A DNA stretch of 64,000 nt from Rhizoclosmatium globosum (taxonomy: Eukaryota > Chytridiomycota > Chytridiomycetes > Chytridiales > Chytriomycetaceae): contig MCGO01000026.1 in NCBI GenBank assembly GCA_002104985.1, forward strand, positions 248,001-312,000, given 5' to 3'. The position numbers and the translations under genes were made by a program. Below, piece after piece: positions 1 to 11,663 of the stretch. The first letter of the stretch is position 1, and the number at the start of each line of letters is the position of its first letter. Below the pieces are notes generated by a model. The model made no database searches. It was not told the DNA's origin and saw only the letters and a program-made list of their open reading frames with translations.

Positions 1-37
1 GGGCATCGAGAAGTTCTGTCTCTCCAACGTGTGCCAT
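1..37 (-). CDS. Start of a gene truncated by the left edge (tentative)
   Basis: Reading the minus strand, an ATG at 37 in a good context (GGAAATGGCA) opens a frame MAHVGETELLDA that is still open at the window edge. Only 12 codons are visible, so no family can be named. The 234 bp between this ATG and the stop of the SWIRM gene would hold its 5' UTR and promoter. It could equally be a chance ATG in a UTR. Confidence 0.3.
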   Translation of the reverse strand, partial: MAHVGETELLDA

Positions 38-271
38 TTCCAACAAAATAATAAGGAAGAAGAAAGAGAGGCGGGGGAGAAGAAAGTTACTATTAGAAAT
101 TTTGTCTCTTCACTATTCATGGAAAATATAATAACTGTTATTTGAATGTATTCGGGAAATAAAACATAGCCATTATGATTACTGTTCAAGGGAAAAGGAA
201 CTCTCTCTAACTCAAATACACACACACTCAAACTCCAACATACACAAATTCCTTCCTCTATAATCCTCTAT

Positions 272-2236
272 CTATTTCTTTGGCTTTCCTTTGGAGGACA
301 CAACAAGCCAATTCTTGGACACGAACCAATCAAAGATTTTGCCTGTCTTGTTCACATCAATTCCGTACCACTTTTGTGCTTGTCGTTTGGTAAATGTATC
401 AAAATGTTTCCGCGCTGAAAGTAGTATGTTTTTTACTTGAATGTAGTCGGCAGGAGGTACTCGAAGAATAGAACATGTTTCGATTTCGTCCGGTGCCAGT
501 TTAGAGTAGCCCTCCATGTCTTCTGGAAATGAAATGGGTGCTGGTACAGGTTGTAATAATAAAACCAATCAGCTTCGGCATATCAAGACTTAAGGGCTAG
601 ACTTACTCTTTTTCCATGTGACAACATCACCCGGATCTTTGCATTGTGTGTAATCGTCAATTAGCTCCTGTTCGATTAATGGGAACGGCAGAGGCCGAAC
701 TTTGTCATTTGGGCCTCCTGTTCCACCAACTCCTCCTTCCCCAGATGGTGGTACATACTTGATCGGCGCCTGAGAAGGCTTCGAAGCTCCATCTTTTACT
801 GCTCCAATGCCACTTCCCAAACCAGACCACGATGAAAACATAGGCTTAGTAGGGCTTGATGTCCGACGTCGTTTCGGGGAACCAGCACTGGACCCACTCT
901 CATTCCGGTCAACTGCATTGTAGCCACTTCCAAAACACCCTCCATTCATCCGATCCTCCATCCCAAAGCCATATTGCCCACTACCACTCTCCCCACATCT
1001 CCTTTTCCCATTCCGATTCCTCATTCCACTTGCCCCTCCCACCATCCCATTCACCAACGTCGTATTCGAATCATACACGCTGCTTCCCGAGCTTCCTCGC
1101 CGCGCACTTCCAAGTGGTACACCTGAGTTGTACGGATTCATCACAAGCGCCCCAGATCGCGTTTGTAACGGCGCCATCATCATTTGATCATACTCGTCTT
1201 CATCCATCGCGCCGCCGCTTCCACTTCCTGCGTCGTCGTCGTCGTCTTCCATGGTGATTAGGAGGCTGGCGGGGTCGTTGCGGAAGTGGGTGTATACGTT
1301 TAGTTGGAGGATTCCTGCGATTTCTTTTTCGTAGGTTGTTTGGGGTAGATTTGTTGGTGGTAAACTGCGGGTTGGTTTCGTCTTTTTGTGAGATTTTGGT
1401 TTGATGGGGACAGGATGTGTTGAGGCCAAGAAGATGGGAGGTTGGGGTTGGTTATGAGTGTAGGTTTGGTGATGATAATTGTGGTGAATGGGTTCGTTCT
1501 GGTCGGATGAGGAGGAGGATTGACATTCCTCTTCGTCATCCTCGCGTTCTTGATCAACATCATCATCGTCGTCATCGTCGTCATCTTCCTCGTTGGAATC
1601 ATTCTCGTCTTCTTCCTCAGTCTCCTCCATGGTCATTTCAGGTACAGGCATTGGAAGTAGGTTGTGAACGTTTTCAGCAATGGGAGTTAAGGAAAGTGTA
1701 TTGGTCAAAGCAGTAGCCGGAATATTTTTCAATAAATCAGTACTGCTTGTTTGAGCTGATGGTACATTTAGGCTTTCAGCGGCGACAGGGTGGCAAATTT
1801 GTGGTTGAATAAATGATATTTTGAAAAAGTCAGCCATATCAGTTGGATGAGTAGCCATCATTTCTTCAGACTGAGAATGAAGTGCTTGAAAGTTTTGATC
1901 ATTCATTTCTTGTTGCAATACCAGCTGTTTGGGAAGCCCGTGTGGTGATTTTAATTCTTGCGAAGCAGGAGACTTGCAACGAGGAGACAAAATATTGGAT
2001 CGATTCATTAATAAGGGATGATCTAATTGGTGCCGCTTTACAGAAGAGAGTGGTGACGATGGGAGGTTAGAGGTTTTTGTCGACGATCTTTGAAAGTTTT
2101 GCTGTTGTTGAGTCTGTGAATTCATTTCTTCTGTGGATTCATTTTGATACATGAGAGATGATGGAGTAGGCAACATTAAGTTGTCTGTACGAGGATGGGT
2201 TGTGTCGTGTACCCCTGCCGATTGATCAATCTCCAT
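272..2236 (-). CDS. SWIRM-domain protein, FUN19/LAF type
   Basis: Predicted as two exons, 2236-607 and 522-272 (acceptor at 540 is also in frame), about 626 residues. The last ~85 residues form a SWIRM domain: LAPDEIETCSILRVPPADY, a helix with KNILLSARKHF, then RQAQKWYGIDVNKTGKIFDW, the typical domain core. The preceding ~540 residues are low complexity: Gln/Ser-rich, then a long Asp/Glu run (about 1550-1620), then Gly/Ser-rich with an arginine patch. A C-terminal SWIRM after a disordered region is the arrangement of yeast FUN19 and S. pombe Laf1/Laf2, the latter linked to Clr6 histone deacetylase, so a chromatin role is inferred. The start is the first ATG (MEIDQSAG); codons upstream lack an ATG. 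The intron has a GTAAGT donor. Confidence 0.85.
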
Positions 2237-2567
2237 TTCCTTTCGTTGCAAGAATGCTTCAATAAGACAACAGTAGTTTATATAGTGGATTCTATATGAC
2301 TGCGGAGAAGGTATTCTCTGCTGAACAGAGAATCATTAGTTTCAAGTGTATGCTGTCAAAAAGCACGCGTACATAATCGGTCAAAGAGGTCTTATCTGAA
2401 TGAATGAGGCCCTGGGAAGTCAGCAACGTTACTCAGAGAGATGGATCACTTGAGTGGTGCTGTGAATGAGGGGGAAGCAGAATGGCTCTCAAGAACTGTT
2501 TTTTGACTGACAATTTCCAAAGGTGGCTCGTACAGTCAACGAAAATCTATAAGACCCTTCTCCTTCT
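2237..2567. other. Intergenic region between the SWIRM gene and COQ10
   Basis: 331 bp between two tandem minus-strand genes. It must hold the COQ10 3' UTR and the promoter of the SWIRM gene. I see no ORF of interest, no clear TATA element on the minus strand and no repeat or RNA gene. Confidence 0.6.
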
Positions 2568-3471
2568 TTATTGTCTAAAAGGGGTTGCAGCACCATAAAT
2601 ACTTCGCGTCCTTTCTTCAAATGATTTGACCATTGCCAAACTCACTTGATTGAAAAACAAGTCTGAGACTTGTGCATATACGATAGACTTGAATTCAAAC
2701 GCGATATAAAAATCGACCGTGCAAACTGGGTGATCAGCTATTGCTGCTTCCTTTTGAGCTGCCTGTTCTTCTTTCGAAATTGACTTCTGGAATTGTGCAG
2801 GATCAAAAGGGGTCTCGCGTTCAAGAAGCGATTTTGCACCTTCGTCGCTTATTGTTTTTAATAAATCTGCTGACGTGAACCTGCGCTTTGTGGGGAATGA
2901 TGATACTGGAGTTGGAGTTGAGGTTATCGAATATGATGCTGGCTGGGCGTTATGAGATTGCAGAGAAAGTTTGGAGTTTGATGCATTGTATAGAGGAGCC
3001 AAATGAGTGGCAGGAGTAAGAGTCCAAGTAGTAGTCAGTGTTTTGAAAAGTGAAGAATTGGATGCAACTGCCTTAGGAATCGTACAAAAGAATAAGCTTT
3101 TGCGCAAGGTCCAAACAGATAGAGACTCACATTAACCGATTTCATGTGCATACAAGTCACGTTGGACGTGTATCGTTCGTTGATGGCTTGAAAGCCAACG
3201 CCCAACTCAGCTTTCATTCGAGTAATCGTTTGTTTCGAGAGAGGATCCAGAGCGGTTTTACTTTCAATGATATTGGCAGCCACACACCATGGAACAAATT
3301 GGGGATAGTGCTGCACGCCTGCGATCACGTCAAACAGCTGACGTTGGGAGTATCTGGAGCATTCAAGAGGCAGAGATGAGCATCATAAAGCAACAGCTTA
3401 TCTGTACAGTACCCTAATGTGACAGTCTGCGAATGTACCTTCAGGAGAGAAGGAGTAGTGAAACCAATCAT
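2568..3471 (-). CDS. COQ10: Coenzyme Q-binding protein COQ10, START-like, mitochondrial
   Basis: Three predicted exons, 3471-3413, 3353-3131 and 3071-2568, joined in frame to 261 residues. COQ10 is a START/polyketide-cyclase-fold protein of the mitochondrial inner membrane that binds coenzyme Q for respiration. Family signatures are clear: YSQRQLFDVIAGVQHYPQFV, then PWC, then GFQAINERYTSNVT in exon 2, and CTVDFYIAFEF ... FEERTRSIYG in exon 3. An oddity is about 95 residues of Ser/Thr/Gln-rich and then charged sequence (residues ~115-208) between the strand ending TTTWTLTP and CTVDF, where relatives have only a short loop. The N-terminus (MIGFTTPSLLK) is short for a targeting peptide, so the first exon is the least certain part. 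Divergent from MDM34 with 32 bp between start codons. Confidence 0.9.
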
Positions 3472-3503
3472 GTACAGCAGAAGAGGTTTGTTTGTTTTTG
3501 GAA

Positions 3504-6500
3504 ATGTTCAAAGTGAACTGGCCTCGATTCAGCGATGACTTCATCGCCCAGGCCTCGCAGCAACTGACAATCGCCCTCAACAAAGGCCAAAAGCCAAACA
3601 ACATCGTCGGCGATATCGATGTGGCCGATCTGAACATGGGCACGAAGGTACTGCACCCTGCCATGCCCCCCACCCACTCACTCAGTGCCTAATCCTCCTT
3701 CAAAGCCCCCGGACCTTGAAATCCTCGAAATCGGCGAACTTGGAGAAGACCGGTTCAAAGGTATCTTCAAAATGACCTACGCTGGAGACGCCCATGTGAT
3801 CTTGAACACTCGGGTTCAGGTACACCGCAAATACACTCTCACCCTTCAACTCCGATGCTTATGCCATTCTCGCTGCCGTTAGGCCAATCCACTCAACTTG
3901 CCAAGGCATGAATATACCATCTCTCAACGATCAACCATCTTGGCTGCCAACCATCCACTGGTCGTTCCAATGCGCTTACGAATCAGCAACCTCAAATTAC
4001 GAGGCATTATTGTCCTGGTAATCGATAAAACAAAAGGAACGACGCTTGTTTTCAAAAACGATCCTTTGGAAAAAGTGGATGTGAATTCAACGTTTGATGG
4101 TGTCGCATCAGTACGGAGGTTTCTGCAGTCTCAAATTGAAGGTCAACTAAGGCAAATGTTCAAGGTTTGTGGAATAACTTCTGGGTTAAAGTAGTGTGTG
4201 CGTGTGTTTATTCCAGATTTAGGAAGACCTGCCCATGTTGATTCACAAGCTTTCATTGGTTCTGATACAACAGCAAGAAGAGGCAGCTGCAGCTGCATCT
4301 TCTACTTCAAGCAGTATTCAGTCTGCATCCGGATCAACTGATAACTTGAAAGGAATGGGGGATGAAAGTGACGACAGCCTTACATCTTCAAACCACAAAC
4401 ATCATCACTATCATCCTACTCATCTAACAGATGAAACTGTTCATCGATTTGTAAATCGTCCTCATCATCAAAAGTGGAGTGGGAATGAACCTGTTACCGT
4501 TCTTGATTCAGAATCTGATGCAGGAGAATTGGAATCACAAGCTATCGGTGCATACGTCTTGCACAAGAGTTTGATGCCAGATAATAATCTTTTGGGCCTT
4601 GAAGTAGTGTCAGAGTCAATTTTGAGCAGCAGTCCGTCATCCGCGAGTCCTACTCCCATCCCGTCATCAATCCAATCTGATTCAAAATCAAGCATTAAGC
4701 CAAAGTCGGCATCATCAAGGCATCCATACTCTTCAAACAGTAACCATAATGTATCATCCGGTGCGCAAACATCGCCATCACCAACAACTTCCTCCATCGC
4801 AAACGGAAGTCAATCGCCCATTATTTTTAAACAGTCTCTTGAACCTGCATCGCAACTGGCGCCTCTCTCTATTGTTCCACCAAGCTCACCTGCTGCTCCT
4901 TCTGCTGTTATGTCCCCACATTCCCTCTCCAATGGTATTCGAAAACCCGTTCCCATGAATCATCCCATTAGCCATTTTATGTCGACTTCAAACTACCAAG
5001 ATTCAGTCACATCAAACGCGTCGAAGAGCAAAACCAGCCATCGATTCTCTGCTCCTCCACTTGGTCAGACTCATAAACATCCTGTGTATAGTGAAAGTGG
5101 CCGATACAGCCCATCTTCTCCGTCATCTCCTCGTTCTGGATCTATCATACACCGCAGCAGTGTTTCTCTTTACAACGAATCTATAACCATGTCGAAGAAT
5201 ATGTCCAGCCAATCCTTTTCCTCGAATCCAGATGGCCGAAGTTCTGTTAGTAGCAATGTGGCATCTACATCTCGTCAGCGATACGCACCTGCACCCTATA
5301 GCTTCAATTCTTCTCAGCATTCATTATATTCATCAGCTGGTGCATTAGGAAGCGGTAAAATCGGTGGAAGTGGTTTGAAAAGTGGACCTTCTAGTGATGG
5401 AGGAGGTGGAAATGGCAGTATTTCCAACTTTTCTGGAAATGGAAATTCAGATGGGGTTCATTCTCACAAAAATTCTGAGAGTAATGAGCCACAATTAATT
5501 CTGAAGGATAAGGTCACTCTGCAACCAAGTGATAATCAGGTGACAGCTCATTTGGCTAGTCTGATGCTTGCGAACCACACGATCAGTCCTGTAATGCATA
5601 GGTTAGAACATGCGACATTCAGAACTGGTGGTGGTGTTAGTGGAACATCTTCATCTAGTTTGGCAGCGGCGTTAGCAGCTGGAGCAATGGCTGCCACTCA
5701 AAGTCCTCCAACCCACTCCACTGCAGTATTCTCTTCGTCTTCATTGAGTTCACACAATGTGACAGCTTCTCCAACATCATCAGCTCCCATCAAAGATCCT
5801 TCAAGTCCTTCAAATGGATCCACGGAAAAGCTTTCTTCAGCTCCTACCACTCCTTTCGGAGCAGGTACAAGAAAACGGGGTGGAACTCGAAACGTGCATA
5901 AAATGACTCTCCCGTCCAATTTGACTGCAGGAATGCCGAAATCGTCGAGCAGTGGAGGTATCTTTGGACTCGATTCGAGCACAACAGGTGCACGAACTGC
6001 AAGCAGCAGCGGTAGATCTCTTGGAACAAGCAGCAGCATTGCCAGTAGCACAAGAACATCACGCGCTCCAAGTTTGAATGAACCCGCTGCTCCAACTTTG
6101 ACCACAAGACGTAGTAACAACCTTAAAACCAGCACCACATTCAACAGCTCCCGTATTGAAGAAAGCAACGAAAGTGGGGATGAATTGGCAGGCCTCCTCG
6201 CAGATCGTTTGGAAATTCACAAGAACCGTCGCGTGTCTGGGCAATCCACGTCTTCTTCTACAGCCGCCGCTGCCACAGCAGCGTCAATAAGTCAGCAACA
6301 TATCGGAATTATCAAGAGACCAAGTTTGAACAGATATTCAACATCCACAGTGAGCAGTGGAGAGTCTGATGCGTTTTCGGATGATGAGCCATTGACTATT
6401 CAAGCAAAGTCGCCTCCGACTGGAGCTGGGTTTATTTCTCGCACTAGTATGGGTGTTTTTGGACATTCTGGTGTTCTTGGAATTAATAATGGAGGTCTCA

Positions 6501-6691
6501 ACGAGAATGGTTCCCCCACACAAATGACACCCCCACCGCGTTCAACGTCATCAATGTCAACTCGTTCTGCAGGAGGTTCTGTGGCAACCATCACAACCAA
6601 AAAAGTTGTTCGTGTAAAGTCAAATGCGTCCTCCATGACTATTACTGCTGGTTCGTTAGATAAGTTTACAAAGGAAGAAGAAGAGGGATAG
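3504..6691 (+). CDS. MDM34: ERMES complex subunit MDM34 with a very long Ser-rich tail
   Basis: Four exons, 3504-3647, 3706-3819, 3883-4164 and 4223-6691, in frame, about 1,002 residues. MDM34 is a mitochondrial outer-membrane component of the ER-mitochondria encounter structure; its SMP domain carries lipids between the two membranes. The SMP domain fills residues 1-~195: [99 protein letters not shown], and the closing [10 protein letters not shown]. The [12 protein letters not shown] block is typical of MDM34 rather than MDM12. The remaining ~800 residues in exon 4 are Ser/Pro/Thr/Asn-rich with His-rich patches and look disordered; this is much longer than usual for the family. Convergent with the ABC transporter, 81 bp away. 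Confidence 0.93.
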
Positions 6692-6772
6692 AAAATATGT
6701 CGACTACTGTATTTTTGTATTTGTGATATGAATGTAGAAAGAAATGAACCAAGTAAAAAGTATTCATTCTTT

Positions 6773-9645
6773 TTATCCTCCAAACACACCCCGCATCTTC
6801 GAAAACATAGTTTCTACTTCCCCTCCCCCGGTAGCAAGCTGCTTGTAGAGTCTATAGTAAGCACCCCGTTTCTTGACTAAATGTGAGTGAGTCCCCATTT
6901 CCACAACATTTCCTTGTTCACGTCCCTCCTTGCCTTCCCCACTCATAACAACAATCATATCTGCATTTTGAATTGTGCTGAGACGATGCGCAATAACGAG
7001 CACGGTACGATTCTTCATGAGCTTTTCCAAAGCATCCTGTACAATCCTCTCCGAATGAGCTACAAACAACAAGAAACAGGTTTAGCCCTTTTTCCACAAA
7101 AACACCCCAACCAAAAAAATACACCAAAAAATATAAAAAACAACAAACTCAACTATCAAGCGCAGAAGTCGCTTCATCCAAAATCAAAAACTTTGGATCC
7201 TTGAGAATAGCGCGGGCAATCGCAATACGCTGCTTCTGGCCTCCACTCAACGTCACTCCACGTTCACCAACAACCGTATCGTAGCCCTGTGGGAATCCTT
7301 CAATGAAGTCGCTTGCGTTTGCTTGTCTGGCTGCAGCCTCGACTTGCTCTTTCGTAGCCCCTGGTGCACCATACCGAATATTCTCAAAGATGGAGGTGGC
7401 GAATAGTACAGGCTCTTGATTGATGTATCCAATATGTTCACGGATCCAGCTGTTGAATTCAATGAATTGAAAGGGTGGTGGGGGTGTGAGTGTGTTGTTG
7501 GTGAGTGAAAAAAAAAACGGGGGAGGGAGAAAAAAATTTTCTGTTCTCACTTGGGGTCTAGGTCTCGAACATCCACACCATCAATCGTTACTGAACCGGT
7601 TCCAACGTCATAGAAACGTTCAATCAGTTGTCCTACTGTTGACTTTCCACTTCCTGACGCACCACAAAGTGCAATGACGCGGCCAACTGGGATATGAAGA
7701 CTAAAGCGATCCAAAATCACTTGATCAGGCCTTGTAGGGTACTAATAATAAACATGTTAATATTTGGTCATATAACGTGGGTTTAAGGGAAGAAATGAAG
7801 AAGAGGACTCAACTCTGAACGAAACATTTTTGAATTCAACATCGCCCTTAAAGTCAACTGGAGTAAGTGCATTTTCTTTGATGATAATCGACGGTTTCAA
7901 TTGGATATATTCGAAGATTCTTGCAGCAGAACCAAGTGCCTTAATGGCCTGGCCAAACAAGACTCCAAGCGAAGCTGAGAGTATGTGAGATGACAATAAA
8001 CACTAACAGCGACGTATTAATATGAACTAACCAAGAGATCTTTGAGCATTTTGAGTTGATATCATGTAAGTCATGAGTTGACCACCAGTCAATTCCCCAC
8101 GTCCAACCAAGTTTCCACCGTATGCGAGAATCACAAGAATCATGCTTCCAATCGAAAAGTTGGTCATTCCTGTCCATGAAAACGGTTAGTTTATATTCCA
8201 GGCGTATCTGATTTGAGAATTGCTTTCGCTACTCTGATGGAATCATTCGCGTCACTCTGATAAAACCTTTCAAAGCTTCTGCTGACTTCACATTAGGCAC
8301 ATGCTCTGATTCCATCGTTTCGAGAGTTCAGCTCCATTTCTATTTGTCTATCTTCCCTTCGTCCTGTTGTCGAAATCATGCGTGCATAACAACAACTTCT
8401 CAATGTTCCACCGTCCGCCACATTTCTGGTTCATTTTGCGTGAGATCATTTCCTTTGCTCCATGCAGGACTTTACTCGGGTTCATCAAGAATCACTTCAA
8501 AGGAATCCATAATGAAACATACCCTGGAAAACACCAATATGGAAACCAAGACGAGAATTCAAATTTGAGGCATCACGCGCAGCATCCATATAATGATCGA
8601 CTTCACGAGACTCAGCAGCAAAAGCACGAACAGTTCTGATATTCGAGATTGCTTCACCCGCGACAGCAGAAGCATGAGAATCAGATATGCGAGCGCGTTT
8701 TGAGATGCGACGTAAAAAGATTCCATACAGATTCATTGCAATATACAGGAAAGGCATTGTGGCAAGGAGGGCAAGAGACAATTTCTGAGAAACCTGAAGC
8801 AAATGAATAGTAGTGAATACAATCTGGGTGGCGCATTTGAGGCCCTGAGTAACGACGAGTTTGAAGGTGTGTTTGAATTCAGCCACGTCCTGCGAGAGAC
8901 GCCCGACCAGGTCGCCCTGCATGTGTTTATCAAAGAACGCCATGTCTTGCGAAAGCAGCGAGCGGTACAGATCGTCCTTCAGGCGCAGCGACAGGTTCTC
9001 GCCAAGGCGGGTCACCAGCACAATGTCGATGCACGTCAGGATTCCCTGGGCGCCAAAGAGCGCAAGCAAGTGGAACGCCGGATCATACAGCAGAGCCGCG
9101 ACTGCAGCTGGATCCGGATTCACTGCGGCGGCGGCGGCGGCGGCATCGGATGTGGCGAGTGTTTGAATCGCAGCAACCAGCGAGCCGATTGCCGTCGGAG
9201 TTGCGATATTGACCGCGGCAGTTGCGGCAGTAGTCACGACAATTGCGAAAAGGAGAAGCGCGTCGGGTTTGAGCGCACTCAGAATCGCCGAGGTCAACTG
9301 AAGTGGTGTCAACGGCTTTGGCTGCTTCTCAGCCTCAGCCTCAGCCTCGGACTTGGCTGTGGCTGTGTCGCTGCTGCTGCTGTCGGATTTCAGAGAAAGA
9401 GTGGCGGCGTCGGTGGCGGCGTCGGCGGAAACTGGGTTGCGCGTGACGGCCAAGAACCCGCCAAGTCCTGCAAGTCCAACACAGAATCCAGTCGCTGCTC
9501 CTGCTCCCGTCAGAGTCCACGTGCGAGTCGGTGCTGATCCACGAAGAACACTGAATGGTGCGCGCCGTGTCCAGATGTGCACTTGTATACGCGCCAAACC
9601 ATGTGTTCGGGTTGCAACTCCCAGAACTCGTGGAATATTGAACAT
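6773..9645 (-). CDS. Mitochondrial ABC half-transporter, ABCB8 type
   Basis: Six exons, 9645-8523, 8169-8032, 7974-7814, 7741-7551, 7449-7154 and 7059-6773, in frame, about 731 residues. The first ATG gives a basic, acid-poor leader ([20 protein letters not shown]) expected of a mitochondrial presequence. A transmembrane domain ([40 protein letters not shown]) is followed by an ATPase domain with Walker [10 protein letters not shown] (~504), Q-loop INQEPVLFA, signature LSGGQKQR (~606), Walker [13 protein letters not shown] and switch His AHRLST. All catalytic motifs are intact. The [13 protein letters not shown] segment and the overall order match ABCB8, an inner-membrane exporter linked to iron handling and the mitochondrial K-ATP channel; yeast MDL1 is a more distant relative. 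Intron 1 is 353 bp, several times longer than its neighbours. Two donors are the unusual GTTGAG. Confidence 0.93.
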
Positions 9646-10062
9646 AAAGACCACACGACTTTGTTGTTTTTTCCCCAATACCCTGCATAGCTGATTCTCT
9701 CATTCGCAAACAGTACACACATGCATTCAAAGTATGCATTGTCAAAGAAGTACATGCACTCTCTGCGTTGCTTGTTTCCTCTAAGCCACACCGAAAGGTT
9801 CGCAGTGGTGCCCTCACTGCCGTTGCTACTAAACATTCCCTCAACAGGTTGATGCTGTCCAAGTGGGTGCGATAGTTTGAAACCATCAAAGACGAATCTG
9901 TGAAGCGATGTGGGAAGTCTCTGCACTGTGGATGGGGACGTGTGATGGTGGGTGGGTGGTGGAAGGAAGCAACACAGTCGCATCATCAGAGCCCCTCCTT
10001 CTCTCTCGCGCATTAGCGTAGATTTTGATGGCAACCCATCTATACTCTCTCCATCTCCCTCT
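9646..10062. other. Intergenic region, divergent ABCB8 / CENP-B-type ORF
   Basis: About 420 bp between the ABC transporter start (minus) and the CENP-B-type ORF (plus). It has pyrimidine-rich stretches but no clear TATA box, RNA gene or repeat. Long antisense reading frames cross it, with no recognisable protein. Confidence 0.5.
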
Positions 10063-10476
10063 ATGGTGCGCTGTATGTTCCTGGAGGAGGAAGTGAAGGT
10101 GTTTGGACTGGTGGCGGACCAGAGAAACCGCGGATATGCAGTGTCACCGGCAGACTTGCGCGAGTGGATGTTGGCATACGTGAAGGATCCCTTGAGTTTA
10201 TTGGCTGATGCAGCGCTGGATGTTGGAACGGAACAGCATAGAGAAACCTTCACTGCATCGTCCCGTTGGTGTACAGGATTCATGGAGCGATATAGATTGA
10301 GCATCAGAGCGAGAACTACAACCAGAACCTGTGGGTTGTTGGACCATAGCAATACTCCTCCCCTTTTTCTCCCCTTCCTTCATCAAACGAAAATAACAAT
10401 AAAACAACCTGCAATTTTGTTTCTTCTTATTGCTTATTGTTTCACAGAACGTTGCACTTTGATTCGTTTGCAGTGA
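10063..10476 (+). CDS. Orphan CENP-B/Tc5-type HTH DNA-binding domain, transposase-derived
   Basis: The frame from ATG 10063 is 137 residues. Residues ~7-90 fit the HTH_Tnp_Tc5/CENP-B fold: LEEEVKVFGLVADQRNRGYA, then ADLREWMLAYVKDP, and after a short spacer FTASSRWCTGFMERYRLSIR with RARTTT. In pogo/Tc5/jerky transposases and CENP-B this half-domain contacts DNA and is followed by a DDE domain. None follows here: the frame continues ~45 residues of unlikely sequence and stops, and no DDE motif is seen before 11.5 kb. It is therefore either a transposase relic or a small domesticated DNA-binding gene whose downstream exons I cannot find. The Fanzor-like gene starts 1.7 kb downstream on the same strand. 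Confidence 0.6.
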   Translation: MVRCMFLEEEVKVFGLVADQRNRGYAVSPADLREWMLAYVKDPLSLLADAALDVGTEQHRETFTASSRWCTGFMERYRLSIRARTTTRTCGLLDHSNTPPLFLPFLHQTKITIKQPAILFLLIAYCFTERCTLIRLQ

Positions 10477-11404
10477 CGATCTTCACAGTTCTCCTGTTCT
10501 ATCTTTACCTTCTATATTTCTCCATCTTCTTTTTTGTCTGTTTGTTTGTTTGTTTTTGTTTGGCGGGAGGGAAGTTTGACAGCCAAGACCACATTTCGTT
10601 CGCATTTCCTTCCTGCATCATATCTTTCTTTCAAAAAAACAACTCGTTAAGTATACCTCTGTTGGCAAAGCTATGTCTCTGATTTTATGAAGCCAACCCA
10701 TCTGGGAGCTCTGCGGGCGTCGCGAACCTGCTTAAACGCCCTGGATGGTTTGGTTAGTGGATGAAGATGTACACTGGTGTACCAAGGGACGCATACTCAT
10801 GAGTTTGTTTTCAACATCATAATCATTTTAAGTGGTATGTACCGACTCTTGTATTGTTGACTTTGACTGTACAGATACCTTTATTTTGTTGACTAAGTAA
10901 ATGCCTTCTGTTCCTTCGTTCCCTCCCGTCCTAATACGACTTCTCTACTACTACTTTGGTCACTCAAAGGTAAGATTATGATCCTATTCGCTTTGATACG
11001 ATTCGATACTTTTGATTTCATTTTGGTTTGTCTTATACTTTGCCTTCTTTCTCTTGTATCTATCTCTGTTATTGTTATTGTGCATTTAATAAATTGTTCA
11101 ACCCTTGTTGTATGTTGTAGTATTAGAAAAGAGATGAGTGGCCAACAGAATTAGGGACTGACTCGGCTTCGAAGCTAAATATAGGCCTTCCACAACCTCC
11201 TGGCATCAATCGACTCCCCGGATTCTTTCTAATTGTGTGTGTTTATGCAGTTGGTACACTCCGTTGCCGTCTTGCGTCCCAAATAAGAAAGTTCAAGTTC
11301 AAGTTTAAGGATGATTTCGGAAAATAAGGCGAAACCCCCGGAACCGGATAGGATAAATCCTCCAATTTGAGAAAGCGGGAGGCGCGTGCAGCCCATGCAG
11401 ATGT
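10477..11404. other. Gene-poor region upstream of the Fanzor-like gene
   Basis: About 930 bp, T-rich at first (10500-10660) and then mixed sequence, with no convincing ORF on either strand and no tRNA box A/B pair. If the Fanzor-like gene lies in a mobile element, the left end could be here, but I found no terminal inverted repeat shared with the region after 17735. Confidence 0.5.
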
Positions 11405-11413
11405 TATATAAAG
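11405..11413 (+). promoter_or_regulatory. TATA box of the Fanzor-like gene
   Basis: TATATAAAG on the plus strand, followed within ~25-60 bp by pyrimidine-rich, ACC/CAAC-rich sequence typical of fungal transcription starts. A 5' UTR exon would then end at 11663 (AAAG|GTAAGC), and a 137-bp intron (11664-11800) ends one base before the ATG at 11802. Most other genes here show no such clear TATA. Confidence 0.5.
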
Positions 11414-11663
11414 CAGGCCTGTTCCCTCCTCCCTTTCTCAATTCACCAACTACCCAACTCCCTACCCAACCAAACCAATCCCGCACTACATCAGCTTGTT
11501 TGCTGCTTTAATACTTTGGTGTAAGTATACTTTCTCCTCTCTCTTCCCAACATTGCCATTGTGCCGAGTGGTGTAAAAATTATTCCACACGATCGCTCAT
11601 CCCACCACAACACTGACCATGCTCTCAATAGGAAAGGCATCACTTCCTTCTTTTCTTCTAAAG

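Noticed and set aside
856..1257. Plus-strand His/Ser-rich frame opposite the SWIRM gene
   Set aside because: Composition is explained by the antisense of Gly/Ser/Met-rich codons; no start context or homology.
8803..9537. 244-codon plus-strand frame opposite the first ABCB8 exon
   Set aside because: It is the mirror of a GC-rich, Ala-rich coding exon; the protein is Cys/Arg/Gly-rich with no family resemblance.
9510..10352. 280-codon minus-strand frame across the CENP-B-type ORF and intergenic DNA
   Set aside because: No recognisable domain; the plus strand carries the convincing HTH signature.
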